Below, piece by piece: positions 45,496 through 56,033 of a stretch of 64,000 nt of DNA. The translations under genes were made by a program, and so were the position numbers. Origin of the DNA: Erpobdella octoculata (lineage: Eukaryota > Annelida > Clitellata > Hirudinida > Erpobdellidae); contig OZ022241.1 of assembly GCA_963978895.1 (NCBI GenBank), positions 19,949,725 to 20,013,724 of the forward strand. The letters run 5' to 3'. Under the pieces are notes generated by a model. It had not been told where the DNA came from. It ran no database searches and saw nothing but the letters and a program-made list of their open reading frames with translations. How positions within the stretch are numbered: position 1 is the stretch's first letter; every line of letters starts with the position of its first letter.

Positions 45496-48387
45496 TCAGC
45501 TATTTTCTTGATAGCTTGAGTTTTTTTTTCGACTCGACATTCCGAGAGCCACAAGCAATTTGACGAGTGAGCGACCGGCTAAACCCCTGGCGCCTACTTC
45601 AACTGGAAAAATCTCGACTCTATACCCCGCACGCTCCAAATCTTGGGCAAGGATTCTGTAACGTTCTTCTTTCAAGATATTTGAGGCTTCCATGTTGCTT
45701 TCCCATGGCACTGTTAGTTCGATGAACAGCAACGTCTTGGCCAAACTGGAAAAAATGACAATGTCCGGTCTCAATCCGCTGCTGCGAACCAATTCCGGAA
45801 AGCAGTCTTCATCTTTTAAGTCTGCTGATATCCTCCAGTCATTTGCCGCATCAAGCAGCGATTCTCTTCTCGTACTTGCCTTTCTGCGGCCCAAGTGCTG
45901 CAAGCCTTCTCTCAAGAAATAAACTTTTCTTCTGGGGCACAACTGCATCGAATTGGCTAGTCTGCAGTTCTCCTTGATAATGCCCAGTATCTCTCTTAGA
46001 ACCTCATTGTGGCGCCACGTGTATCTTCCCTTTGCCAAAGCATACGGACAACATGAGAGAATATGAATCAGAGTTTCTGTTTTCTCACACAGCCTGCAAG
46101 CTTCATTTTCAAGCTTTCCCCACTTCACTAAGTTCGAAACTTTCGGCAGTTGATCATACATCGCTCTAATCACGAAAGATAGGCGGATGGGCGAGTAACG
46201 CCACAGATCATTCCATGTCATCGAATGTTGAACTGCCGCCTCCCATCTAGTCCAATCGCCCTGTTGCGACATCTGAGCACCTAGCTGCACTCTTTCCAAC
46301 TCCATTGCTTGCCTTCTGTCTTGAATAATCAGGTTTGTCCTTTCCTGCGACGAGGCCTTAGACCACCACACATGATGGAACCAACCCAGACCGAGCCGTC
46401 CTGGTTGCACTGCTCCGAGCTTTTCAGACCATTGCAAAGATCCCTTGGCTTCACGGATGTCCCTCCCTGCAGTCCAGCCTTTTCCCGATCCAACTGATGC
46501 GCCCACATTCACGATACATTGGTCTGAAGAGTTGTCCAGCATCAACTGTGTCCGTATCTTGCTAATCTTGTACTCTTCTACTAGGGACTTGAATGGAAGA
46601 GCTAACTTAGCTGTCTTACTATATAGAGCTAAAGTTGTTAACGCCGGTGGAAGTCCTAGCCATTTCCGAATACAGCAGTTCATTTTCTTTTCCATTTGCT
46701 CCACGTGAGATAAACATATCTCATAGATTGTTAATGGCCATAGCAACCTCGGTATCAAAACAAACTGTACCAGCCATACCTTGAACCTTCCCTGCAGCTC
46801 GGTTGAATTGATTTTCCTCAGGTCCTCAACCAAGCCCTGCAAAACGATGCTGCTCTGACTCACATCATTCATGGAGACGTTGTACCTTCTTCCCAAGCTT
46901 TTCACAGGCTCTTGCTGGATCGTTGGGATTTCGCAACCAGCCACCGAGAATGAGACAAAACCATCAATCTCTCCATGTCGCAAAGAAAGGCTTCTCGATT
47001 TGGCTGGCTTGAACTTCATTCCACACCAGGACAACAAGTCGTTGAAATTTTGAAGAATACGGTGCATTTCGCCGCAGTGATTCAAGATAAGAGTAGTGTC
47101 GTCCATGAAGGCTTTTATCGATGGCATGAAAATTCCTTTTCCCAGGTAAACATCCTGAACCCGAGATGCAATCGAACCGAGCAATAATTGCATAGCCAGA
47201 ACAAATAGGATGGGAGAAATTGAACACCCCATAGCAATTCCGACCCGCAAGTTGAACCACTCTGTGGAGCACGTCGATGTTGACAGACGTAGCTTAAAAC
47301 GGCGAAAATACTGTTGCAGAACATCGATGAGGAATTCTGGAACATTGTGCCTTTTGAGTGTCTTCCAGAGCAATTGATGGCGAACAGTCCCGTACGCGTT
47401 TGCTAAATCAAACCAGACCACATGCAGGCTGAGTTGGTTTTGTCTTGCTCTTTTGATGGCCTCCCAAATCATGGATGAGTGCTCGATACATCCCGGTACT
47501 CCGGGGACTCCTCCTTTCTGCACGGATCTGTCAATGTACTCATTACGAATTGCAAAATCCGTGAGCCTCTTGGCCAGAACAGCGAAAAATATTTTTCCCT
47601 CCACGTTCAAAAGTGAGATTGGTCGGAATTGGTTGATATTGACCGAATCTTTTTCTTTGGGGATGAAAACTCCCTCCGCCTTCTGCCATTCCCTATCTAC
47701 GCATCTAGATCGCCATGCAATCTTTAAACGGTTGTAGAGCAGCTTTTGCACGCCTGGACATCTCTTGTATAACAAATATGGAATGCCGTTGAGACCTGGG
47801 GCAGATTTGTTTCTCGTTTTTTTTAGAAACCGAGATACTTCATTCATCTTTATCTCTCCACCGTCGAAAGCCACTTTCGGCAACTGTACTTTGGGAAAAT
47901 CGGTTCTTTCCGGCAGCTCTGAATCGCCAAGAGGATCTTTGAACGCCAAACGGAAGTGATCATCTAATTCTTGTTTTGTCGCTCGAAGAGTGCCAGATTT
48001 TGGTGGATCCAGCAAACTTTTTCCGAAGCAAAATGGATTTTCCATGAATTTGCATCTGGCTTTCTTTTGCTCACTTTTCTTTTTCCGGAGTCTTTCTGCA
48101 GCCCTGAGAGCCCGGAGCCGATTTTTTACATCCCGCCACAGTTCAGACAGACCAACTTTTTCGACCCCCTCTGCGATTCTCCATTGCCGCCTGAGTTTCT
48201 TTCGCTCCTTCTTTAATTTTTCAATTTCTCTCTGCCGTCTGGATACTGCTGCATGCGTGTGAACCGGGTTTTTCTGGACCACACCAAATGAATCAAAACA
48301 TTTTTTGTAGATAATTTCTGAGAAGGTTTTCATATCGAGTTGTGGATTCTCCCTCAACTGGGCTTTGAGTAATCTCGTCAACTCCAA
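45496..48387 (-). CDS. R2-like non-LTR retrotransposon protein: RT plus restriction-like endonuclease
   Basis: 963 codons from the first in-frame ATG. RT runs about 240-480: FRPISLLNVEGKIF, VWFDLANAYGTV (catalytic Asp near 327), GIAMGCSISPILF and AFMDDTTLIL (FMDD 427-430). The thumb region follows. A CCHC knuckle is at 764-780 (CX2CX7HX4C). The C-terminal endonuclease has GLRPDIVIF and FIELTVPWE (Asp ~875, Glu ~890), the PD-(D/E)XK signature of the R2/R4/NeSL/HERO group. It would cut its target and prime cDNA synthesis there. The homologous frame continues upstream to about 48480 but holds an in-frame TAA (after TRI) near 48431, and the N-terminal zinc finger seen in copy 1 is missing, so the copy is 5' truncated. 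Confidence 0.93.
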   Translation of the reverse strand: MELTRLLKAQLRENPQLDMKTFSEIIYKKCFDSFGVVQKNPVHTHAAVSRRQREIEKLKKERKKLRRQWRIAEGVEKVGLSELWRDVKNRLRALRAAERLRKKKSEQKKARCKFMENPFCFGKSLLDPPKSGTLRATKQELDDHFRLAFKDPLGDSELPERTDFPKVQLPKVAFDGGEIKMNEVSRFLKKTRNKSAPGLNGIPYLLYKRCPGVQKLLYNRLKIAWRSRCVDREWQKAEGVFIPKEKDSVNINQFRPISLLNVEGKIFFAVLAKRLTDFAIRNEYIDRSVQKGGVPGVPGCIEHSSMIWEAIKRARQNQLSLHVVWFDLANAYGTVRHQLLWKTLKRHNVPEFLIDVLQQYFRRFKLRLSTSTCSTEWFNLRVGIAMGCSISPILFVLAMQLLLGSIASRVQDVYLGKGIFMPSIKAFMDDTTLILNHCGEMHRILQNFNDLLSWCGMKFKPAKSRSLSLRHGEIDGFVSFSVAGCEIPTIQQEPVKSLGRRYNVSMNDVSQSSIVLQGLVEDLRKINSTELQGRFKVWLVQFVLIPRLLWPLTIYEICLSHVEQMEKKMNCCIRKWLGLPPALTTLALYSKTAKLALPFKSLVEEYKISKIRTQLMLDNSSDQCIVNVGASVGSGKGWTAGRDIREAKGSLQWSEKLGAVQPGRLGLGWFHHVWWSKASSQERTNLIIQDRRQAMELERVQLGAQMSQQGDWTRWEAAVQHSMTWNDLWRYSPIRLSFVIRAMYDQLPKVSNLVKWGKLENEACRLCEKTETLIHILSCCPYALAKGRYTWRHNEVLREILGIIKENCRLANSMQLCPRRKVYFLREGLQHLGRRKASTRRESLLDAANDWRISADLKDEDCFPELVRSSGLRPDIVIFSSLAKTLLFIELTVPWESNMEASNILKEERYRILAQDLERAGYRVEIFPVEVGARGLAGRSLVKLLVALGMSSRKKNSSYQENS

Positions 48388-48480
48388 GTCTAATGTTGAC
48401 CAAGCTGAAGTGTCAATTGCTTTCGGAAATTAAATTCTTGTCTTGGGTTCTGAATTTACATCTGCTTCTGAATCGGAGAC
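48388..48480 (-). pseudogene. Upstream homologous frame of R2-like copy 2
   Basis: In frame with the ORF: SDSEADVNSEPKTRI, stop, FPKAIDTSAW. It aligns with copy 1 (PRPRIDFPAAGDTISW), where the stop position is Asp. It ends at the (TGTA)n tract. Confidence 0.75.
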
Positions 48481-48483
48481 TTT

Positions 48484-48750
48484 GTATGTATGTATGTATG
48501 TATGTATGTATGTATGTATGTATGTATGTATGTATGTATGTATGTATGTATGTATGTATGTATGTATGTATGTATGTATGTATGTATGTATGTATGTATG
48601 TATGTATGTATGTATGTATGTATGTATGTATGTATGTATGTATGTATGTATGTATGTATGTATGTATGTATGTATGTATGTATGTATGTATGTATGTATG
48701 TATGTATGTATGTATGTATGTATGTATGTATGTATGTATGTATGTATGTA
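48484..48750. repeat. (TATG)n microsatellite
   Basis: About 66 uninterrupted units between the 5' end of R2-like copy 2 and an inverted GC-rich dispersed repeat. Confidence 0.98.
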
Positions 48751-48751
48751 G

Positions 48752-48897
48752 AAACGGATCTAGGGGGGGAACTGAGAGCGAAAAAATGAGCGGGAAAGCG
48801 ACAGGGAACGGATAACGACCTGGAGCGGGAGCGCAAGCGGGAAGGAAACGGGAGCGAAAAAGGAACGCTTTAGGTAAACCTCTAGTATTTATATATA
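48752..48897 (-). repeat. GC-rich dispersed repeat, inverted copy
   Basis: GAAACGGATCTAGGGGGGGA, GAGCGGGAAAGCGACAGGGA and TTTAGGTAAACCTCTAG mirror the unit at 26998. Its ACAT tail is the microsatellite that the R2-like element borders. Confidence 0.9.
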
Positions 48898-48899
48898 GA

Positions 48900-49165
48900 T
48901 TAAATAAATATACATATTACCTGTCTGTGTATTTGTCATAAACACAATGGCTTATTCATAGAGTTTTTATAAGGGCCTAAGGACCGCAAATCAAATACCT
49001 TAGAGCTAGAGAGTGAAGAATTTTATTTTCACTATTTCAAAATGTATTATTTAAGGTTTGACTTGTTTAACGTGCCCTTAGTCCAGACCTCTAGGCCAAT
49101 AATCAATTATCTAACTTTGCTCACTTTTAGGCCCATTTCATAGAACAACCAGAGCCAGACATTTA
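48900..49165. other. Intergenic, SINE body likely
   Basis: Sequence rich in AGACCTCTAGGCCAATAATC-type text adjoining the tRNA-like head at 49170-49275; it may be the SINE body on the minus strand. Confidence 0.35.
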
Positions 49166-49169
49166 TAAC

Positions 49170-49275
49170 CGACTACTAGGGGATGTAACCCTTACAGACT
49201 CCGGCGGAATTCGAAGCGCCGACTCTCATGTCTACAGGCGAATGCCTTACCACTATAAAACCAGCGCCCGTCTAT
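49170..49275 (-). repeat. tRNA-derived SINE head
   Basis: Minus strand GGGCGCTGGTTTTATAGTGG then TAAGGCATTCGCC and GGCGCTTCGAATTCCGCC follow tRNA order, with an A-box-like TATAGTGGTAAGGC and a B-box-like CTTCGAATTCC. The acceptor stem is poor, so it is a tRNA relic, not a tRNA gene. Confidence 0.6.
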
Positions 49276-49659
49276 GATTATTTCGAGTTAAATTAATTTC
49301 GTTTATGTTAAATAATAAAGAACAAATAATAAATATAATTGAACTAAAGTTATTGAATTTGAAGTTACTATATTTACGGCGTCATTAAACGGATTATAAA
49401 AAGATTCTATTTAACACTTCCTTTAGTCGGACGTCGATAACAGGGGTTGGGCATATATGCATTTTCTATATATACTTTTTCTATATACATATTGAAATAT
49501 ACATATACTACAAACCAAAAAATAAGAAACAGTGCAACTCCTTGTAACTTGGTTAGTTTTTTTTATATAAAAGAAATGTTTTCACAATGCTCGTTATGAC
49601 AACGGAATTGCGTAAGTTACGTTAGGATTAGAGAGAAATATAAAATGAAAGGATGAAAA

Positions 49660-49797
49660 AAATAGATATAGAAAGAAGTAGGAGAAAAATTAAAAAAAGA
49701 GAAAGAGCGAAAAAAAGAGATCGATAGATAGAGAAAGAGAGAGAGAGAGAAAGAGAGAGAGAGGGAGAGTGAAAGAGAGAGAGAGAGATAGAGAGAG
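49660..49797. repeat. GA-rich low-complexity tract
   Basis: GAGA and GAAA units running into the assembly gap. Confidence 0.95.
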
Positions 49798-49997
49798 NNN
49801 NNNNNNNNNNNNNNNNNNNNNNNNNNNNNNNNNNNNNNNNNNNNNNNNNNNNNNNNNNNNNNNNNNNNNNNNNNNNNNNNNNNNNNNNNNNNNNNNNNNN
49901 NNNNNNNNNNNNNNNNNNNNNNNNNNNNNNNNNNNNNNNNNNNNNNNNNNNNNNNNNNNNNNNNNNNNNNNNNNNNNNNNNNNNNNNNNNNNNNNNN
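49798..49997. other. Assembly gap, 200 N
   Basis: Unresolved bases; true length unknown, since 200 is a likely placeholder. The GA-rich tract probably caused the break. Confidence 0.99.
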
Positions 49998-50284
49998 AAA
50001 TTATATGAATTGACATAATATTTTAGTTTTAGCAACCCTCGCGCAGAGCAACTGCGCCTCTAGAACTGATTAAATGTGTTGGTATTAAAAACACTTTTCG
50101 ATATATTTTAAATTAAATGTAAGTTAAAATATACTAAGTAAATAGTGTTATTCAAAGTCAGATTAAACTAAATGTTATCCATAAAACTGGCGTGGCTGGC
50201 ATGATTAACAGTTTTAGATATTATAATAATTATGTAAGAAGTAAGAAATATTTGTGAGAGACCTACAGCAACTTGAATTTTAAA

Positions 50285-50665
50285 ATCGATGTGTTACATA
50301 GGTACGAATTGTGATCATGTGTTACAGTGGTACGAATTGTGATCATGTGTTACATAGGTACGAATTGTGACCATGTGTTACAGTGGTACGAATTGTGATC
50401 ATGTGTTACAGAGGTACGAATTGTGACCATGTGTTACAGTGGTACGAATTGTGATCATGTGTTACAGTGGTACGAATTGTGATCATGTGTTACACAGGTA
50501 CGAATTGTGACCATGTGTTACAGTGGTACGAATTGTGACCATTTGTTACAAAGCTACGAATTGTGATCATGTGTTACATAGGTACGAATTGTGACCATGT
50601 GTTACAAAGCTACGGATTGTGATCATGTGTTACAGAGGTACGAATTGTGATCATGTGTTCCAAAT
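50285..50665. repeat. 28-bp minisatellite
   Basis: About 13 copies of a 28-bp unit containing GTACGAATTGTGATCATGTG and TTACAGTG. Variation is concentrated at the CAGTGG/CATAGG position and at GATC/GACC. Not a multiple of three, so not coding. Confidence 0.95.
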
Positions 50666-50669
50666 GTAG

Positions 50670-52315
50670 GAAATGTTGAAAAATGATAAATATATATTCC
50701 TGCTATTGTTCATTTGTTTTTTCTGTTAGAATAGCGATAATTAGAACGTGCAACTTTTAACTTGTTTATTTTGTGTGAGAAAGAGAGGATTTTGCAAATT
50801 TTATTAAGATCTGAAAATAATCTTTAATAAACGTGAACGTATTTTTATTGTATTTCTAATCAATCGTTGTTTTTCAGAAAATTTTTAAGCGTTGAGGGGC
50901 ACAATTTCTATGTTAGACATTTTAGCTACGTACCAGGTGTATCTAGCTTTAGAACACAGCTGTAAGGTGGTGACACCGGTGAATAAAGAGCATTTATATA
51001 AAATTTGATTCTGAAGAGATAAGCCAAAGCTGCCTAAAAAAACAATTTCAAGAATGTGAGACCGAAGTAATGTTTAATACACGGAAATAAGGTTTTAATC
51101 CCCGGATATTGACTTACTAATGAATATATGCATATAGATGACTGATATCGGAAATAATGTTTTGATACACGTAAATACTGTTTTAAAACACGGAAATATT
51201 GTTTTAAAACATGGAAGTTGACATACCAATGAGTATATGCAATATGCATATAGTTAAATAATATATCTTAGTCATTTTAGTGGTATAACTTTGCTTCGTT
51301 TCCAATTTTATTTATTAACTTCTGCATTGGTTTTCAATCTTTAGATATTATTATGTTATGCCACTATGGTGCTATAATTGTGTATTTGTTATTGTCCATC
51401 CATTCTTCAGTACAAGACCGGATGACCGGAAGTGATCTTGATTTCCGGTTCATTTCAAGGGAGCCAATCAAACGGTCTCGTTTCGCTGAGTTCACAAAGT
51501 TCGAGATTTATTTTGATTTCTTTGCAATACTTCTATAAATTGATAAAGAAATGCTAACACATGTTTGTCTTAATTGACCTACATATCCATTATTATATAC
51601 ACCTACCAACATGTGTTAGGTTTTTTTTTTATAATTGTTTATAGTCCTTTACACCAGGTGTTTTAAGACTGTTGAAGCATTAAGTAGGAAATACTTAAGT
51701 ACTTCCTGTCGTGGATCATAATTTGATCCTTTTAACTTTTCTCTCCTCCTTTCTCCAGGCTTGGGACTGGCATGCAAAAGCATGGCGGGGTCCACGTGTA
51801 CTCATGTATGCCTCGTGTTTATAAAGGTTTGAACAATCAGCTTCCCCGTTCATAAATATCTTAAAAATTAAATGTTGAAATTTTAATATATTATTTTTTT
51901 GAATGACGTTATAATGTAATTTGTTGGCACAATAAATTATATTATAATTATATATCTTGTCGTCTTGCCCCCCTGGTGCTTCTGTGTCTTTATTTCTCCG
52001 TTGTAAGAAGATATATCGATGTTGTTGTAGATGACGATGATAATGATGAGGAGGAGAAGGATGGTGGGTTATGTAGTTGTTATAGTGGTGCGGGTGGTGT
52101 ATGTAGTTGTTATAGCGGTGTATGTAATTGTTGTAGTGGTGCGGATTGTAGCGACAGCAAAACATAGAAACACTAGCAATTTTTTTCCAATTTATTTTTT
52201 TATTTCATGTGATTCACGGAATTAATTTGAAATCATTTAATAATTATCTCCCCGACTTGTTCACTTTTTTTTCGTTTCATTGTTCTTGGAAGAGCTATAA
52301 ACTTTACGTTTATAA
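50670..52315. other. Intergenic, no recognised feature
   Basis: AT-rich. A few GAAATAATGTTTTGATACAC-like phrases repeat near 51060-51215 (about four loose copies), and a GTTATAGTGG repeat lies near 52075-52140. No gene supported. Confidence 0.5.
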
Positions 52316-52319
52316 AGTT

Positions 52320-52505
52320 ATAATGATCCCGGTCATCATCGTCGTCATCATCATCATCATCATCTTCGTCGTCATCATCATCATCATCATCTTCGTCGTC
52401 TTCGTCGTCGTTGTAGTCATCATCGTCATCATCATCATCGTCATCATCATCGTCACCATCGTCATCTTAGTCATCGTCGTCATCATCATAATCATTATCA
52501 TCGCA
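52320..52505. repeat. Trinucleotide (ATC/GTC)n tract
   Basis: Imperfect TCATCATCGTCG units, open in all frames because of the triplet period. Confidence 0.95.
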
Positions 52506-52644
52506 ACAATGTAATGTCGTATCCTGTCAATTTATTATTTTGTCTTCTTTAGAAGCTCATACTTCTACTTCAATTTGAATTTTAACATTAAGAAAATGAT
52601 GAATCAAATGAATAATTTTATCTCAACAAAACTGGCTTTACACA

Positions 52645-52790
52645 CTAGTACATGATACATGATACATGGTATATCATATATTATTCATAATTCATAATAC
52701 AGGATACATGATACATGGTATATCATATATTATTCATGATTCATAATACATGGTATATCTATATTATAATTGATTCATGATACATGATAC
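52645..52790. repeat. Short direct repeats (GGTATATCATATATTATTCA)
   Basis: Two long and one partial copy of a ~60-bp AT-rich unit rich in ATACATGATACATG. Confidence 0.8.
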
Positions 52791-52959
52791 ATTTCTAGCT
52801 CGGATTGGCTTGCACCAATGGCTATCATAAGCCATGATCACATAATAATAAAAAAACTAACCCATAAAAACAAAGTTTTTATTATAAATCCTTTATATAC
52901 GATCCTAGATTTTTATTTTTAAGCCCAGAGCCAAATTCAAAAATTAAATTCAAATTCAA

Positions 52960-53110
52960 AAATATGGACCCTTTTGACGGGGCCGTTTTGACGGGGGCCG
53001 TTTTGACTGAAATTTTGATAGATTCAATTGTCTCGCAGCCCAAGTCGATGTGCCAAATTTCAGCTCGATCGGATAACGGGAAGTGAGTTAATTTTGAGAC
53101 TCAAAGTTTG
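52960..53110 (+). repeat. LINE/SINE 3'-end-like fragment
   Basis: GTGCCAAATTTCAGCTCGAT followed by CGGATAACGGGAAGT resembles the conserved 3' tails of RTE-type elements and their SINEs, which end with such a phrase before microsatellite tails. Short and without a tail here. Confidence 0.4.
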
Positions 53111-53950
53111 TGACTGGAAGACAATCGAAAATAATATAAAGGATTTAAAAATACGGTTACATTATATGCGTTACTTTTTTTATCAGTCTGCCTGGAACGG
53201 GAAGTCAAAATGTAGAGCACGTGATCAATTGAATTACTCATTCTGATTGGATTGGCTCTTGATCCTTCCTCTAACGCACGTGTGCTTTTGTGTTTATAGG
53301 GGAATAAATACATACGTGAGTACGTAGGCAAGCAGGCGGACTGATCGATGGATGGATGAATTAATAGCTGGATTGGCGAGTTTGTTTCATGGCACTGATG
53401 AGTAACACAATGAGGCGAGTGTCGCTTGTAACTGTTATCGAGATTGGTTTCTTTACTGTAGGATATAGATGTCACCTCAAATGAAACAGGAAAGACTCTG
53501 GAAACTGCACTGTATAACTTGATTCGGGAATAAAACCTCACTTACTGCATTAGGCTCATGTGTTTTAACAGTAGAGCCAGCAATAGGAAGCAAGATTTTG
53601 TAAAAAAAAAAGTCCTAAAAGAAATATGGTCCACTTGGTATTTGGGCGTTACATATTTAAAATAATAATTGTAAAAAGATTATCCAGGTGACCAAATGTG
53701 GAACTATTTTTCCAAGTATTTGAACAACTTTTAACGCAGCAATAGAACGGCATTTTGTGGCAAATCAAATATGAAAGTGGAAAGAACATTGGAGATAATA
53801 CTAGGTTGTAGATCACGTGAGTCTGAATCCTATGATGGTTCCTTCTATCCATCATCAATTTCAAAAAACACTACATTGTTTAGAGGCCATCTTTGCATCC
53901 GGAACGATAATTCGTTCATCTTTTTTATACTAATCTACATATATAAAAAT
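53111..53950. other. Intergenic, no recognised feature
   Basis: No motif-bearing open frame. Confidence 0.5.
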
Positions 53951-53955
53951 TAGAT

Positions 53956-53957
<2 letters not shown>

Positions 53958-54012
<55 letters not shown>

Positions 54013-54013
54013 T

Positions 54014-54060
<47 letters not shown>
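53958..54060. repeat. (AAGT)n microsatellite
   Basis: About 26 AAGT units next to the inverted dispersed repeat. Confidence 0.98.
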
Positions 54061-54387
54061 CCTTTATGCATTGCTACACCATTCATCCGATCGTAATGCA
54101 ATTTTCACACAAGCTTGAGAGGTAATGGAGACAATTATAGTAAAAAAAAATAAAATCGGACACAAAATGAGCGGAGCGGGAACTTGAATTAGAAAATGAG
54201 CGGGAACGGGAAAGCAAGAAGGAACGAATAAGCAACTGAGAGCGGAAAAGCGAGCGGGAAAGGTAAAGCGGGAAAGCGACCGGCAGCGGGAAAGCGAATG
54301 GGAGAGCAAGCGGGAAGGAAATGGGATCGAGAGAGACAAACATTAGAAGACCTTAGAAATCCCGGGCAACGCCGGGTTACCCGCTAG
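54061..54387 (-). repeat. Dispersed repeat, inverted, complete from tail to head
   Basis: Reads CTTTATGCATTGCTACACCA, TCCGATCGTAATGCAATTTT, ACACAAAATGAGCGGAGCGG, GCGGGAAAGCGACCGGCAGC units, then CGGGCAACGCCGGGTTACCC and GCTAG. It joins the two halves (GC-rich head and GATGAATGGTG tail) found separately elsewhere, so it shows the whole unit: about 325 bp, head CTAGCGGG, tail ending in a tetranucleotide tract. Confidence 0.85.
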
Positions 54388-54810
54388 TTCTATATATGTG
54401 CAACTAACAAAGTTCCAGCTCAGAGATAATTATTGTGAGTTTTATCAGCTGTCACTGTTTTTTTTTGAGGAATACTCGAGACATACTCATACAGTCTCCT
54501 AGAGCCCTTATTCGCCATGTTCGAAGAGAAAAAGATATATACGTAAACTTTTTTCTTGTTTTTACACACTTTTACTTAACTTGACTTCTCTGTCTGTCTG
54601 TCGTTAAATCTTGCAATCACTCACTCACTCACTCACTCACTCACTCACTCACTCACTGATTCTTTCACGCTTACGTAATAGTCGTATAGACGATATCGAT
54701 GTGCATCATGGATATCTTGATATAACTACTGGATCCACAACCTAATAAAATAGGCCTAAACGGTACGACCAGTTAAGCCATATTTATATCAAGATTTTTA
54801 TAAGTGTGAC

Positions 54811-55311
54811 TGTCAGTAACGTGCCGCCAACTAAACTATTACACTTTATTGACGAAGTTAGAGAAGTACTTTTATTAAACACAAACACGAACAGCAAGAG
54901 TCTCTCAACGAGGAAGACGAAGCGAGGCAAGAGCAAGAGGCAAGAGGCTGAAAAGCTATCGTCACTACCTTATATAGGGAAAAACCCACGAAAAAATAAA
55001 CCAATATAAACAAGTACTAAACATATTAATAGCTCCTTAAATCTCGATCGCGAAGACATCAGATTTTCACTACTTATAAACATATATATAAACTATAATC
55101 CACGAGATTTATTTAATTAATTAATCGGTAGATTTCTCAATATATTAAAAAATATACACCCCTATTAATTGCGGGAAACAAACGCGCTCCGATTGGCTCG
55201 TTAACACAAAGGATTCCAAAAAGTTCGACGTGGCCCATGGAAGATACTAAATAATTTATACAATCTATTTTAAATTATTTGAATTATTACATTAATAATA
55301 TACTATGAATA
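54811..55311 (-). repeat. 3' LTR
   Basis: Nearly identical to 59891-60393. On the minus strand it should open TGTATTC, but the first two bases are not present here; the sequence runs from RT coding directly into TATTCATAG. It ends ...TTACTGACA. Confidence 0.9.
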
Positions 55312-56033
55312 TAATTTCTAAAATAGCTGAAGAAACCAATCAAACGTTTTACTTCCCTCTTATTTGTCGGGGGTTTAATATCATTAACTGTAGCAATCTT
55401 GACAGGATCAGGGGCTATATGACCTGAGCCGATCACATGACCTAGGAATGTTATTTGACTTTGAGCAAAACGACATTTTTTTAAATTGAGCGTCAAACCA
55501 TGTTCTTGGATTAAGCTCAAGAATTTTGTTAAATGTTCTAGGTGTTCATCCCAAGTGAATGAGTAAATAGCAAAGTCATCAATAAAAGGTTCAATAAATG
55601 AGCGAATTGGTCTAAGCAATTCAGAAATAACACGCATAAAAGTATTGCCTGCCAACTTCAATCCGAAGGGCATCCTTAAAAATTCAAACACACCTTCACA
55701 GGCAAACGCTGTCAACCATCTTGACTCTGGTTTCATCGGGATTTGCCAATACCCACTTTTGGCATCAAAACAACTAATATATTTTGCTCTCCCTACGTTC
55801 TGCAAAACATCAGAAATATCTGGTATGGGAAAACAATCACTTTTCGTGAAACGATTTACATGTCGATAATCTACAGCCAAGCGAACACCATCTTGACCCT
55901 TGGGACCCTTCAACACACATACCATCGGACTAACCATGGGACTTTGTGAAGGCATAATAATATTTTGTTCTAACATTTCTTGAATCTGGTTTGAAACAGC
56001 TTTCTTAATAAGTTCGGGGGTCCTATATGCTTT
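55287..56033 (-). pseudogene. Gmr1-like reverse transcriptase, RNase H deleted
   Basis: The open frame from 55976 is preceded in frame by AYRTPELIKKAVSNQIQ back to a TAG near 56035-56037. RT motifs: VRLAVDYRHVN, CFDAKSGYWQIPM, EFLRMPFGLKLAGNTF, PFIDDFAIYSFTW (FIDD in place of the usual YxDD) and ITFLGHVIGS. The frame ends IGFFSYFRNYIHSILLM by reading into the LTR; everything from the connection domain onward, including RNase H, is gone. Confidence 0.9.

Noticed and set aside
49170..49275. Functional tRNA gene
   Set aside because: A and B boxes are recognisable but the acceptor stem does not pair; better explained as a SINE head.
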